Positions 25,172-36,300 of a stretch of 64,000 bases of DNA are shown piece by piece; the stretch's first letter is position 1; each line of letters opens with the position of its first letter. Source of the stretch: Taibaiella koreensis (GTDB lineage Bacteria > Bacteroidota > Bacteroidia > Chitinophagales > Chitinophagaceae); NCBI RefSeq assembly GCF_003545715.1, contig NZ_QVNU01000006.1, forward strand, positions 310,001 to 374,000, given 5' to 3'. Under the pieces are notes generated by a model. It was not told the DNA's origin and made no database searches. It worked only from the letters and a program-made list of their open reading frames with translations. The translations under genes were made by a program, and so were the position numbers.

Positions 25172-27994
25172 TTATAGGTCTTTAGGCTTAGGCATTAACA
25201 GGTATACACCCATTACATCTGGGGGTAGTACAGGAGTAGCTTTCTCATAACGGCGGCCGCCTACCAGTTCTTTAAACCGTGCATGAGCAGCTACGAGCTG
25301 GTCTGCCCGCAGGTTAGCTAAGTCCATAAAATGTGGTTTCATAGCAGCAAAGCGTTGCAACTCTTCGGCTATATTGTTTTGTTGGCGATCTATGGATAGG
25401 TTGCTTAAGCTTTTTGATTGGATTAAAAGGTTCTTTGCAGTAGCAAAATCCAGGACTTCTATATTGTCGGCTATGCTTTGGTAACCCCACAGATACATTT
25501 CTTCAGCAATGCTTTCCCGCGAAGCGTTCACTTCTTTAATTACATTTCTTACGCGGAACATTACCAGTACCGTTTTGGTAACCACGCTATCCGTCTGTAT
25601 TTCACATACCCGGGCTATTTTACCATAGTTAGGCTTTGGTTCAAAAGAGAGGGCAATGAGAAACTGGCATAGCATTTCGGTAAATTTATGGTTTCGCCCG
25701 ATGTAGGTATATCCTTTAGGGGTTGGTGATGCAAAGCTTATTTTTATCGGGCCTTGCTGTTTAAAGCAAGCCCTGATGTGGGCCGGTAGGTTATCTGGTT
25801 GCAGCGTATAGCCATTTTGTCCGTCCGGCTGGCAAACACCGCCTAATTGTTGTACGGTACTGCTTACAAAATGGGCCAGGCTCTGCAAATCCCCGATGGC
25901 TTCGTCTACCTGTTCCAGGTCTGCTTTGATCGTATTGGGATCAACGGTTTCGTGTGCAAAAATACTGCGTATGTTTTCACCACGTTTACGGGCCAGTTCC
26001 AGCTCATTGGTGATGACCTCTTCGGTATCCTGAAATAGCTGCTGCTGCTTTCCTCCTTGTTTCCGGTCGCTGCGCAACAGGCGTTGTGCGGCCTCGCTCA
26101 TAATAGACTTACTGTTTTCGCCGATAATAATGGACACTCCGGTAGATCGCTGAATGTCGCGTACTTTCCGGATCAATACTTCCAGTATGAACAGATCCAT
26201 TTCATTGTTTTCGCCATATAAAACATAGGTTTTTACGGTAGGGGCAGCTTGTCCGAAACGATCCACCCGGCCTTCCCGCTGTTCAATCCGATTGGGATTC
26301 CAGGGCAGGTCGTAGTGCAGTACCGCGGTAAAATGCTCCTGGAGGTTAATACCTTCGCTCAGGCAATCTGTTGCCACCAGTACCCGCCGGGTAGCAGTGC
26401 TCATGATATCTATCCGCTCGCGCCGTTGCTCATCAGCCAGCTCGGAAGTGATGGCCTCAACGTGTACATTCTTGGGAAGGGCTGCTTTCAATTGCTCGGC
26501 CACATAGTTGGCTGTAGGTATATAGTGGCAAAATACGATTGGGTCGTATCCTTCTTTTATCCATTGCTTTATTAGTTTGATGGTTACTTCTATCTTTTGA
26601 TCGGAGTGATTCCGGTATAAGACATCAGCCTGCTGATACAATACTTCCAGCGTTGTCTTTTCGCTTTGGGAAAAAGCGATCGCTTCTACAATATCCTGTC
26701 TCGGCATATCTTCTATCTGTTCGAGGTTTTCAAACAGGCTGAGTTCGATCGGTTCTTCACCGGTTAATTCAGCCATACCCTCGTCCAGTTTTTCCCTGCG
26801 GCGTTGCAACATCTCCCTGGCCATAGCCGGACTGCTCATGGCGCCCTTTATCAACGATATGGCAGCCCAGGAACGCAATAGCTTGGTTTGCTCATTGGTG
26901 GCCCCATCTGCCGAAATGCCCCTTGCAAATTGCAACAGGCTGTTGTAGAAAAGCTGATAATCTTCATTTAAGAAGAAGCCTATTTCTTTGGAATCTCTTT
27001 CGGGAAAATCTGTTTTTTCATTTAGCCAGCGCCGGATGTTTTCCCTCTTTCGCTGTACAAAATGACGGGCTATTTTTTCGCGTTCTTTTCGCTCTAGGTT
27101 ATCAAAGTGAAGCTTGCCAAATTCCGGTTTTAACAATCCCAGCAAAGCGGCAAATTCGCTGTCTTTACCACTATGGGGTGTTGCAGTCAATAGTATAATC
27201 TGCCGTTTCTGATCGGCAGCTAAATCATATAGTAAAGCATAACGCTGTTGCTGCGATTTACTTTTGGAACCCGATGGCAGGGTGCAGGTATGGGCTTCAT
27301 CTACAATAATAAATTCCGGGCAATCATTCAGGAAAATGCCACGCCGTTTATCTGCCTTGATATAGTCGATGGATATGACTTGATAGGGCATATGGTGAAA
27401 TACGCTCCGGTCGTCGGGCAATTGACGATCGAGTTTGGCTGCTGTGCTGGAGCGGATGATCTCAGCATCGATATCCAGTTTGTCCTTTAGTTCCTGCTGC
27501 CATTGCTCACAGAGGTGTGGTGGGCAGATCACCGCAAATCGTTTTACTTCGCCCCGCTCCATCAATTCTTTGAGAATAATCAGGGCTTCAATGGTTTTGC
27601 CAATACCAACATCATCGGCAATCAATAATCTTGGTGTATCGAGCTTTAAAGCCATTACCAATGGGATCAGCTGGTAAGCCCTGGGCCTGAAAGATAACTT
27701 ACCCATACACCTGAAAGGCCCGGAGGCATTGCGAAACGATAACCTGAAGGCATCGTATAAAAGCCGTGCGGTATCAAAAGAGCCAATTTCTGTGGCCTGG
27801 GGTGCCGGAAATTGTGCTGTTGCTATCTTTTCGGCCGGAAGCTGAAGGAGTAAATATACCGCCGTGGTTTCTTCTTCCGAACCACCCAGGGGGCGGATGC
27901 AAAGCAGGTCAGCATTATCGGAAGGTAATACCATCCAATCTCGTTGGCGATAATGTACCAGGGTGCCGGGTTTATGTTCAGTGGTTAGAGGCAT
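25172..27994 (-). CDS. SNF2/DEAD-like helicase (DrmD-like)
   Basis: 940 residues. SF2 helicase motifs are in order: LIADDVGIGKT (Walker A, 124-134), VDEAH (231-235), LLTATPHSGKD, and in lobe 2 VLVATDCLSEGINLQ and QREGRVDRFGQ. The N-terminal ~110 residues are a small beta domain and the C-terminal ~300 are helical, as in DrmD, the SNF2-like protein of class 1 DISARM. Such ATPases translocate on DNA rather than unwind it. The gene begins one base after the DUF1998 helicase stop and ends 4 bases before the methyltransferase start. Confidence 0.9.
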   Translation of the reverse strand: MPLTTEHKPGTLVHYRQRDWMVLPSDNADLLCIRPLGGSEEETTAVYLLLQLPAEKIATAQFPAPQATEIGSFDTARLLYDAFRLSFRNASGPFRCMGKLSFRPRAYQLIPLVMALKLDTPRLLIADDVGIGKTIEALIILKELMERGEVKRFAVICPPHLCEQWQQELKDKLDIDAEIIRSSTAAKLDRQLPDDRSVFHHMPYQVISIDYIKADKRRGIFLNDCPEFIIVDEAHTCTLPSGSKSKSQQQRYALLYDLAADQKRQIILLTATPHSGKDSEFAALLGLLKPEFGKLHFDNLERKEREKIARHFVQRKRENIRRWLNEKTDFPERDSKEIGFFLNEDYQLFYNSLLQFARGISADGATNEQTKLLRSWAAISLIKGAMSSPAMAREMLQRRREKLDEGMAELTGEEPIELSLFENLEQIEDMPRQDIVEAIAFSQSEKTTLEVLYQQADVLYRNHSDQKIEVTIKLIKQWIKEGYDPIVFCHYIPTANYVAEQLKAALPKNVHVEAITSELADEQRRERIDIMSTATRRVLVATDCLSEGINLQEHFTAVLHYDLPWNPNRIEQREGRVDRFGQAAPTVKTYVLYGENNEMDLFILEVLIRKVRDIQRSTGVSIIIGENSKSIMSEAAQRLLRSDRKQGGKQQQLFQDTEEVITNELELARKRGENIRSIFAHETVDPNTIKADLEQVDEAIGDLQSLAHFVSSTVQQLGGVCQPDGQNGYTLQPDNLPAHIRACFKQQGPIKISFASPTPKGYTYIGRNHKFTEMLCQFLIALSFEPKPNYGKIARVCEIQTDSVVTKTVLVMFRVRNVIKEVNASRESIAEEMYLWGYQSIADNIEVLDFATAKNLLIQSKSLSNLSIDRQQNNIAEELQRFAAMKPHFMDLANLRADQLVAAHARFKELVGGRRYEKATPVLPPDVMGVYLLMPKPKDL

Positions 27995-27995
27995 A

Positions 27996-30900
27996 TTATC
28001 CTTGTTTTCTGAAAATGTCTTTTCGTGTATTAATAAATTCTTCTATCGGGGTCCGGTAATGCCATACCAATACATCGTAGCCGGCATCTTTTAATAGGTT
28101 TCGTTTATGTTCGTCCTGTGTCTGTAAAATTGATTCGTCATGGATTGATCCATCGCAGAACACCAATACAGGGCCGTTAGTGGTATTGTACACAAAGTCC
28201 ACACTGATGTAGTAGTCATCCATATTTACCTGGGCTTTATGGGGCAGGGCCAGCTTATTTTGGTACAGGTATTTCAATAAAGGCAATTCTGAATGGCTGT
28301 TCTTATCATAAGCTTGCAACAATGCCTGGTATTGTTGCTCATAATCGTTGCCCTCATTTAGTGGCGATACGTCACAATCCATCAGGTGTTGCAGCGGTTC
28401 CTTTATGCAATGCCGGTCCAGAATGTCGTGATGGCGTTGGTTATAATAACTTAACAGATCTTCATAAGAAGCACGTGGCAGTGTTTGGCCATAGGCTGTT
28501 TCTGTACGTGTTTCAGGATCAAAGTGCATTGCCTGGTAGGCCGTTGCAAATAGATCTTTCAACTGTGCGGGGTCTGCCACCAGTTGGGAAAGGATACCCA
28601 GGCTGCCTTGTGCGGCTTCGAAGATCAACAGGTTGGGCGTATCGGGATTACCCATGATGCTAATGCCGATCTCGCTGCTTTCCACCTGATATTTGATCTC
28701 TATTGCTCTTTTGAGCGCATAGCTCAGGCTGATGGTCTGTGCCGGGCTCAATTGAAGGTTAGCCAAAGGTTGCAGGTACAGCGTATCGGCTGTTTCTTTT
28801 ACAAAAAGTAATACCTCTCTTTTTGCTGCAAGCGTATCTGGGTTTTCTAGTTCTTTCTGTGTAAGCCACTTGCCGTTTCTAGTGTCCAGCGCAAATCCTT
28901 CACTGGTTGCCCGCCTTGCCTGCCGGTTGAGTGAAATAAGATCGGTGGATTGGCCGTAAATCAGTTTCAATAATTCGGCTCCCGATTTTTTGATCACAGA
29001 CTGTTTGCAATTCTCTATACCGGAAGTGTAGTGAAAATACTCTTCGATTTTATAGCCCTTGGAAGAGCGTTCTTCTTCAATACAGGAGATCCGTTCTCTG
29101 GGTCTGGCTTCCGATTCACTTAGCTCGATGAGGTTTCGCTTATACTCCATATTGCCTCCCTTTAATTCGGCATGTGTAATGGGATCATTATTGGCCCATT
29201 CGGCCTCATCGTCAAGAAAGGCATAGCCAGTACTATGAGAGATTTTTATTTTTCGTTGCAGCTCTTCGGGATTGAGCAGGTTCATCCGGTTTACTTCGTA
29301 TTTGCTGCCATTGTGGTAAAGGATATTCTGCGGGGCAAATTCTCTTAAAGCCACACCTTTGGCACGAGAAATATATTCACCCTGGCTGGCATGTTTATAG
29401 CCCACAAAGGTTCGAACCGGTAGACGGGTGAAGTTATAACTGGGTAGAAAACCCTCGGCAGCCAGGTAACGGAAAACATAAAACTCGGATTCACTTCCTG
29501 ACTCTCTATTACTGTCGTTCAGCAATAATTCAACTTGCTTTAATCCGGCATTATGCCTTCGCTTAGCATCTTTATTCAAATCGCTGTCCTGCTTTATCGT
29601 CACATCGTCAAGGATGGCCCGAGCTTCGTTGATCATTTTTCGAGCAGCTTTATACAAATGGATCCACCTGTCAAAGGCTTTGATAAAATCCTTTTTAAAA
29701 GATCTCGTTTTATGCTCGAGCCAATTATCCGTATACCAGGAAGTTTTATCTAAATCAGTCGCAATTGTCTTTACTATTTGTTTAAACTCGGTTATCCAGC
29801 GTCCTTTTTGTGTTTGTATCCCATGATCAATGCTGGCTAAAAGGGCTGCTTTTACCGCAATAACCTGATCGTTGCTGATATCCAGCAATGCTGATACGGA
29901 AACCTTTACTTCTTTTAGGGACAGCTCCATTAATATAAAAGCATTGAAGTGGCTGCTCAACAGTTCTTCATTCGCCAGATCGATCCGGGGAGGCACTACA
30001 GCACCTGCCACCATCTTACCTGCTTCTTTAAAATAGTGTCGATCGTGAGGCGACCAGGCAGAACAATAAGTAATGACTACAGCTGTTTGCCCGCTACGTC
30101 CGGCACGGCCACTACGTTGTGCATAGTTGGCCGGGTTGGGTGGCACATTACGCATATGCACAATGTTGAGGTTGGCAATATCAATGCCCAGTTCCATAGT
30201 AGGGGAACAGTACAGGCTGGCCAGCTTGCCGGACCTGAATTGCTCTTCCCGCTGAATGCGGGTTTCTGCATTGAGCTGACCAGTATGTTCACGCCCCATC
30301 AATTCCCTGCCGAATTGCTGGAAATTGGTTTGGTACAATTCCTTGAAAAAAGGATTGGGAGCTATCTGTAGGGGGCGATAGGTGTTCATTCGGGTATTGT
30401 CAGTGGGTACTGTACTACCATCTCCCGCTTGCCAACGCAAACAGTCAGACCGCAAAAGGTAGCCATTGATCATGCCTCGTTCGCCTCGCAAGTTTTCTTG
30501 TTTGATCAGGAAAGTAGTGCTTACCAGTAGGTCGCAAAGCTGTTCGATGTACTTCCTGAACTGATCCTGGTTGAGCCAGGTAATATCGGCTTCTCTGAAT
30601 TCCCGTTTAAAAAACTTACCTATACCTGATCTTGAACCCATAGAAGCAAAGTACACGCCTCTTTGAGTGCTACGTCCGGGTACTGCCGAAACCAAATAAG
30701 TAGGGCGGTCTATCTTTTCATTATGATCCAGGGCCCAGAGTTTATTTTCATCCAGGCGGTTGCGCAACAGGTTTTCCACTTCTGTTATTTCCTCCGACAA
30801 GTAGCGGTGATAAATAGAAAAATTGGTTCGGAAATAATTGAGCAATTGGATAAGGATATGCTTCCTTTTTTCGGGGGCAGCCTGATCCAGCAATTGCAGT

Positions 30901-33170
30901 CCGCGGAATTTTTCGTCCAGGCTAATCAATTTGTCCAGACGGCTATAATCTACCTGCAATAAAGCTGTTTGCTCCAGGTTGGGTAAGGTATAGCGCCAGC
31001 CTTTTTTCAGATCCTGGAAAATGCGGATAAGGATATAAATGCGTATAGCCTTTTCATTTTCCAGCTCCGGAAAATCAGGATCTTTGCTCACAAAATTAGG
31101 ATGTGCATAGTCCGTTTCTTTTAATTTCAGCTCTTCCAGTACTTTTTCGGCAATATTGTTAATGTCCAGGCCATCCGAGATTTTTTGTGCTGCCTGGTAC
31201 AAGCCGGCACGAAGACGTACTGTGGCAATAAAATCGTTGAAATGCCCTGCCTGTAAAGCAGCGTCCTGGCGATTGTCGGTAAAACTGAGCAGCTTTTGAT
31301 CCGCTGTTTTTTCCCCTTGTTGGAGCAGCGATTTTATAATGCTGTAAGACATGATGGTGGTGGCGGTGCTCCGGCCCTCGTGTCCCAAGCTCATCAGTTT
31401 GGTGTTTTCGTTGGTTTTTGAATCTTCGTAAAAAATACCTGCTGTAGGGTCTACCCTTAATTTCACAGGAAGGTAATAGCCTTTAAGTGGATAAATAGGC
31501 TGATGAGAATATTGACCTGCAGCATTAAAATAGATCTGACGGGGCATATGCCATTCATAGTAGGGGCGAAATACATTATTGGCGTTATTCAGCCAGGCTT
31601 CGGGCGCCAAGTCCAGTAGATCATCTCTCCAGAATTCTTCTCCTTCATCCAGTATCAGGTAGCCGAAGCGAAGATTGTGTTCATTCAATTGATTTCCGGT
31701 TAATTCTTTTTGTGTAAGAACCGTTACCGCGGCTTCCGGATTACGAGGAAGTAATGTCTGGCTCTTGGTATCTTTTTCTACACAGATAAAATCGATACCT
31801 GAATAGCGGCTAAAAAGGAGCGGATACAATAGTTTTTCACCCTCTTCATCTTTCACATAACGGCCTGATTGAATGGTGATCGTTCGTTGTGCACGGGATT
31901 CGAGTGTAACGGCTACGGTACTTGTTTGCGCGATAAACTGGTGAAACCGAAAAGGAAGGTAGGATTTGCGCTGATGGCGGTTTCTTTCGTTGAGTTTTTC
32001 TGCCCATTGCAATAAATCCGTAATGGTAATCTGTGCTTTGGAAGTATCAATTTCAGCAGCTTTTTTTAATGCTTCTGCTATTTCAGGAACAGATCTGGGC
32101 TTTCCGCGTTCCAGTTTATCCTGGTTATCACTCAGGGCTATTTCTAGCTCCAGCCAATTGCTGAGCGGATGCTGTATAAACGCTGCTTCGTCTGCGTCTT
32201 TATCGATACCATCCATTACTGCATTATGCAGCGTCATAGCATCGGGTAGATTTCCTTCGGTACAGGTTCTTAGCTTTTCATCAATAATCTGATCCTGGGT
32301 AAAAGTGGTGCCAAAGATCTGAGTGGCTACCTTAGCTACAGCCTGTCTTTTTTCTTCGGGTGTACCTTGCGAAGCCATGGTTGCGGAGGTGCCAATACAG
32401 ATAAGGGACTGATCACAATGGTTATGTATTCTTCTAATGAGCATACTCACATCTGCACCCTGCCTACCTTTATAAGTGTGGAGCTCGTCAAATACCAGGT
32501 ATTTCAGGTTTTTTTTCAACAATGTGCGCAGCCATGATTCTGATGCCCGGGTCATTATCAATTCGAGCATCATGTAATTGGTCAGGATAATGTCCGGTTC
32601 TTCCAGTTCTACTTTTTGCCGCTCCTCTGCTTTTTCCTGTCCGGTATATTTGGCAAATGAAATGGGAAATTCAGCTCCGGATGCTTTTTTATAATTTTCT
32701 GAATACTTCTTGATCTCTTCTTCCTGGGAGTTGATCAGTGCATTCATCGGATAAACCAGTATGGCTTTTACACCCTTCGTTTTGCCGGACCCCGCATTAA
32801 AAATATCATTGAATATAGTGGATAGATAAGTGAGCGATTTACCAGATCCTGTTCCGGAAGTAACAACAAACCCTTTGCCTTCCAGCCCCATCCGCAGTGC
32901 TTCTATTTGATGGTGAAACAGCCGGTAATCTCCTAAAGCCTGGGGCAATTGATTATTAATCTTGTTATCGCTTTCAATTGCCAGATCAGAAAGTGATTTG
33001 CCTTCAACATAGGCCGGGTTGAACTGGATTAAGGGCTCCGGAATAAAGCCTGAGCCTTCAAATGACTGGCTTACTTCTTCCAAAATCCTGCCATCGGCGA
33101 TCGCCAAAAAGGATTTAAGGTAACTGCGATAGTCAGATATAATGCTATTGTGCGTCAAGAAAGCATCCAT
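27996..33170 (-). CDS. DEAD/DEAH helicase with DUF1998 and Vsr/DUF559-like tail
   Basis: 1724 residues. Motifs: VTSGTGSGKS (Walker A, 103-112), FDELHTYKG (228-), CIGTSAT, CSPTMELGIDIANLN, and QRSGRAGRSGQ (motif VI). This is the MrfA-like family to which DrmA/DrmB (DISARM) and DruE (Druantia) belong; here helicase and DUF1998 parts are fused, as in DruE. The SYEDLLSYYNQRHHDILDRH block (about 1568-1587) matches the usual zinc-binding CxxCLLSYYNQ region but lacks the Cys pair. The last ~90 residues (VDFVYN..GPVLVFCDGSIHD..KRNLLKDAGYDVLVW) look like a Vsr/DUF559 nuclease fold. It is the first gene of the three-gene operon. Confidence 0.9.
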   Translation of the reverse strand: MDAFLTHNSIISDYRSYLKSFLAIADGRILEEVSQSFEGSGFIPEPLIQFNPAYVEGKSLSDLAIESDNKINNQLPQALGDYRLFHHQIEALRMGLEGKGFVVTSGTGSGKSLTYLSTIFNDIFNAGSGKTKGVKAILVYPMNALINSQEEEIKKYSENYKKASGAEFPISFAKYTGQEKAEERQKVELEEPDIILTNYMMLELIMTRASESWLRTLLKKNLKYLVFDELHTYKGRQGADVSMLIRRIHNHCDQSLICIGTSATMASQGTPEEKRQAVAKVATQIFGTTFTQDQIIDEKLRTCTEGNLPDAMTLHNAVMDGIDKDADEAAFIQHPLSNWLELEIALSDNQDKLERGKPRSVPEIAEALKKAAEIDTSKAQITITDLLQWAEKLNERNRHQRKSYLPFRFHQFIAQTSTVAVTLESRAQRTITIQSGRYVKDEEGEKLLYPLLFSRYSGIDFICVEKDTKSQTLLPRNPEAAVTVLTQKELTGNQLNEHNLRFGYLILDEGEEFWRDDLLDLAPEAWLNNANNVFRPYYEWHMPRQIYFNAAGQYSHQPIYPLKGYYLPVKLRVDPTAGIFYEDSKTNENTKLMSLGHEGRSTATTIMSYSIIKSLLQQGEKTADQKLLSFTDNRQDAALQAGHFNDFIATVRLRAGLYQAAQKISDGLDINNIAEKVLEELKLKETDYAHPNFVSKDPDFPELENEKAIRIYILIRIFQDLKKGWRYTLPNLEQTALLQVDYSRLDKLISLDEKFRGLQLLDQAAPEKRKHILIQLLNYFRTNFSIYHRYLSEEITEVENLLRNRLDENKLWALDHNEKIDRPTYLVSAVPGRSTQRGVYFASMGSRSGIGKFFKREFREADITWLNQDQFRKYIEQLCDLLVSTTFLIKQENLRGERGMINGYLLRSDCLRWQAGDGSTVPTDNTRMNTYRPLQIAPNPFFKELYQTNFQQFGRELMGREHTGQLNAETRIQREEQFRSGKLASLYCSPTMELGIDIANLNIVHMRNVPPNPANYAQRSGRAGRSGQTAVVITYCSAWSPHDRHYFKEAGKMVAGAVVPPRIDLANEELLSSHFNAFILMELSLKEVKVSVSALLDISNDQVIAVKAALLASIDHGIQTQKGRWITEFKQIVKTIATDLDKTSWYTDNWLEHKTRSFKKDFIKAFDRWIHLYKAARKMINEARAILDDVTIKQDSDLNKDAKRRHNAGLKQVELLLNDSNRESGSESEFYVFRYLAAEGFLPSYNFTRLPVRTFVGYKHASQGEYISRAKGVALREFAPQNILYHNGSKYEVNRMNLLNPEELQRKIKISHSTGYAFLDDEAEWANNDPITHAELKGGNMEYKRNLIELSESEARPRERISCIEEERSSKGYKIEEYFHYTSGIENCKQSVIKKSGAELLKLIYGQSTDLISLNRQARRATSEGFALDTRNGKWLTQKELENPDTLAAKREVLLFVKETADTLYLQPLANLQLSPAQTISLSYALKRAIEIKYQVESSEIGISIMGNPDTPNLLIFEAAQGSLGILSQLVADPAQLKDLFATAYQAMHFDPETRTETAYGQTLPRASYEDLLSYYNQRHHDILDRHCIKEPLQHLMDCDVSPLNEGNDYEQQYQALLQAYDKNSHSELPLLKYLYQNKLALPHKAQVNMDDYYISVDFVYNTTNGPVLVFCDGSIHDESILQTQDEHKRNLLKDAGYDVLVWHYRTPIEEFINTRKDIFRKQG

Positions 33171-33395
33171 AGTGGTTTGTTTATATTAAATTCCTCAATT
33201 GTAACATCAAGTGCATCGGCTTAATGCATTTTCACCTTAGCAGTAAAAGCATAAACTGCCTGGGTAAGCTCTTTTTACAAAGGAAGGCGGTTACAATTAT
33301 GATATTATATTTAAAAAAACATACAATTTAGCATTTTAATTAAGTAATCCTGCTTTTGTAATTTACGAAACTAAAGCATCCTTATGTATTAGCTC

Positions 33396-36300
33396 CTAAG
33401 TGTTATGTAATTCTTTTGCTAACTCGCTGAAATAATTATACCCTTTCCATAAGCTTATATTTCCAATGACATAAAACCGTCTTTTTGCTCTTGTCAGCGC
33501 CACGTTAAGCATGTTCGGTTTTTTTGATGCCCATGCCCTGGCACCAGGTTTTGCCGGATCGCTTCCCAAAACAAGAAATACAATATCGGCCTCCTTGCCT
33601 TGAAAGGTATGTATGGTGCCGCAACGTACCAATTTGTTGCTTCTGAAAATCTCAGCGCATTTGTCTGCTACCGATTTAAACGGGGAGATGACGAATATTT
33701 CTGATCCTGTATTTTTCAACCGTGTAATCTTTTCCAACAAGAGCTTCATTTCTTCACCAATTATGTGTTTGTTCTCTACTGTTGTTCCTTTAACATCAAA
33801 CCATGTAGAGGCGCCCAATTCACAATCAAAAGGAACATCTGGCATTACCTTTACCATTTGCCCGTCGTAGGCGATCTTGTTCGCTATATCGAACATCGGG
33901 TTGTTACATCTCCGGTGAGCACGCAACGGAAAGCTTATCCAGGTAGCTCCCTCGTCCTGCTCACCAAGCCAGGCTCCAAGAGGAGAGGTACGATCGGCCA
34001 GGGTCTGAACAGAATTCTGGAGGGGTGACCATAGGAGATCAGTATGGTAGGTGTCGCTCAGCATTTTTACCAGTTTGGAATTTACACTTACTACGGGCTC
34101 TATCTGTAAGGGATCGCCAATGATAATGTTCTTTTGACAACGGTTAATGATTCCCGCTGCCGACTGCGGGGTGGCCTGTCCAGCCTCATCTATCAGTAGC
34201 CAACCAATACTCTCTTTTCCCATCGATTGAAATAACCTGGATACGGATGCCAATGTGGTAGAAACTACGGGGACACAAAAAAAGAAAGTTTTCCATAGGT
34301 TTTCCGCTATATCAGCACTCACAATAACCTTTCCATCGAGGTATTCCATGAACAAATTCAAGTTATTCCAAAACGGTTTGGCATGACTCAGTATAGCATA
34401 TTCATGCAGTTTAAGACTAAGAAGAAATATATTGGAACGTAGTGTATTAATTTTTATGCTGGACCAGGGGCTCACTCTGTGGAAGGCATCTTTATCATGG
34501 AAATAGTTTTTTATCTGATTATCATCAGGAATATTCTCCAACGGAATCTCATACCATTCATGCAACTCTTTCTTCAGATTTTGGTACTTGATAAGGCGGT
34601 TTTTGATCGTTTCTACAAGCCTTGTTTTTTCGGCAATCTGACTAACTATCGATTTTATGTTTTGCACAAGACTATCCAGTTCCCGTTGTATACTGATTAG
34701 TTTTTGGGTGTTTTCGGCAAGGCTCGATAAATACATTGTTTCTGTTTCTTTCCATCGTTTGTAAGCCGGCGTCTTAAGTATCTTTTGAATAAAAAACCAG
34801 CTGGGTTTGGCCTTTTGATGCAGCGAAACGCTTCGCTGTAGCGACAAAATGCGAGCGCTTATTGCCTGAAGATCATTGTTTAAGATTTGATCGGTTTCCT
34901 CCAGCTTTGTCTTGTTCTTTATAAGGTTCTTAAGTGCGTTCTGTTCGATAGGCTGCGATTGAAGATCGTCAAGGTACTGGCCTAACAAGACATGAAAGGT
35001 CGTCGCCTCCTTTCTGAATTTTTCAAATTGACCCAACAGTGCTGTTAGTTCGTTTGCTGTCTTATCAAAGAGATCACTGTTTTCAACAGTTTTATCATTT
35101 TCCTTGTTATATTGAAAAGACAGAAACTTCATGAATCCCATCCTGTCTTCACCTGGATACCAAAAGTTTTTCTTAAAGGTTTGTTTGTTCTCTGCATTGC
35201 CAAGGGCTGCAGCGAGTAGGCCCCAACTGTCGCCTTCAATGAGATCTTTTGACTGATCTACAAAATAATTGGCCTGTGGAAAATGATGCCTATCTATCTT
35301 ACTTGCGGAAGGCAGTTCCTTTGATATATTCTCTACGGCAGCATTATTATTGCTCGCAACCACAATCCCTGCATCGGAAAAGATATCTGCATTAGGCTCG
35401 TAATGGTGGAATGTAAAATCGGGTCTTTCTATTTTCTGCCAGGTTCCGAAAAGTTTTTTATCGCCTTTTTTAAGCAGTTTTTGCGCTCGCATTACAATTA
35501 CTTCCGCAACAATATCCGACAGTAGCGTAGTTTTTCCCGTGCCTGGAGGTCCATTAACGCCTAACATGCCGTTGTTATTTTTTAGCGTCGACAAGCAAGC
35601 GGCTATCGCTCCAAACTGTGCACTATACAGGCCATGGTTAGGATCGGAGGGCCATCGCCCTGCTGGCATATTTTTAGGATCTAATTTGCTCCAAAACGCA
35701 TTTATATCTGTTAACAAATCGGTCCTTTTAAAATCAGATATTTCTTTAATCAGCATTTGCTGCAATCCTTTGCCATGTTTTCTTTGACCAGCGATAAGTT
35801 CATTAAGATCCTTAAGGTAAAAGCTGTTTAAAAAGGCAGTATCTGGTTTGGCATGCTTAGACAATCTAAATGATTTGATAAATACGAATTGCTCCCAATC
35901 CAGGTCTTTAATCTCCACCCCTTCTAACACCTTTAGTTCTCTGTCCAAATGCCTCCAATCAATTGTTGTGGTTCGCAGGTCTTCAAGGCGTTCGGCTGCC
36001 GGATTTATACCAAACCTGTCTCGAAAGGCTCCTTGTACTTTTTCGAGTTCAGCATCAATCACGGATAGCGGTTTATTGTTCTGAAGACATAACAGACCAT
36101 GAATATAAGATGCCTGGATATAGCCATTATCTGGACTGCAGCGTCCCTCTTCGTCAACTACCAAGGCCGCTAGGCATGTATCACCGCTTATCGTTTCTTC
36201 CCATTTCTCTTCTTCTGAGCGGACATAGGAGATCGCCTTTTCAATTTTAGTGGTTATGTCCTGCTTGGGGATCCTGCCTAAAAAGATTATATGATGCCAT

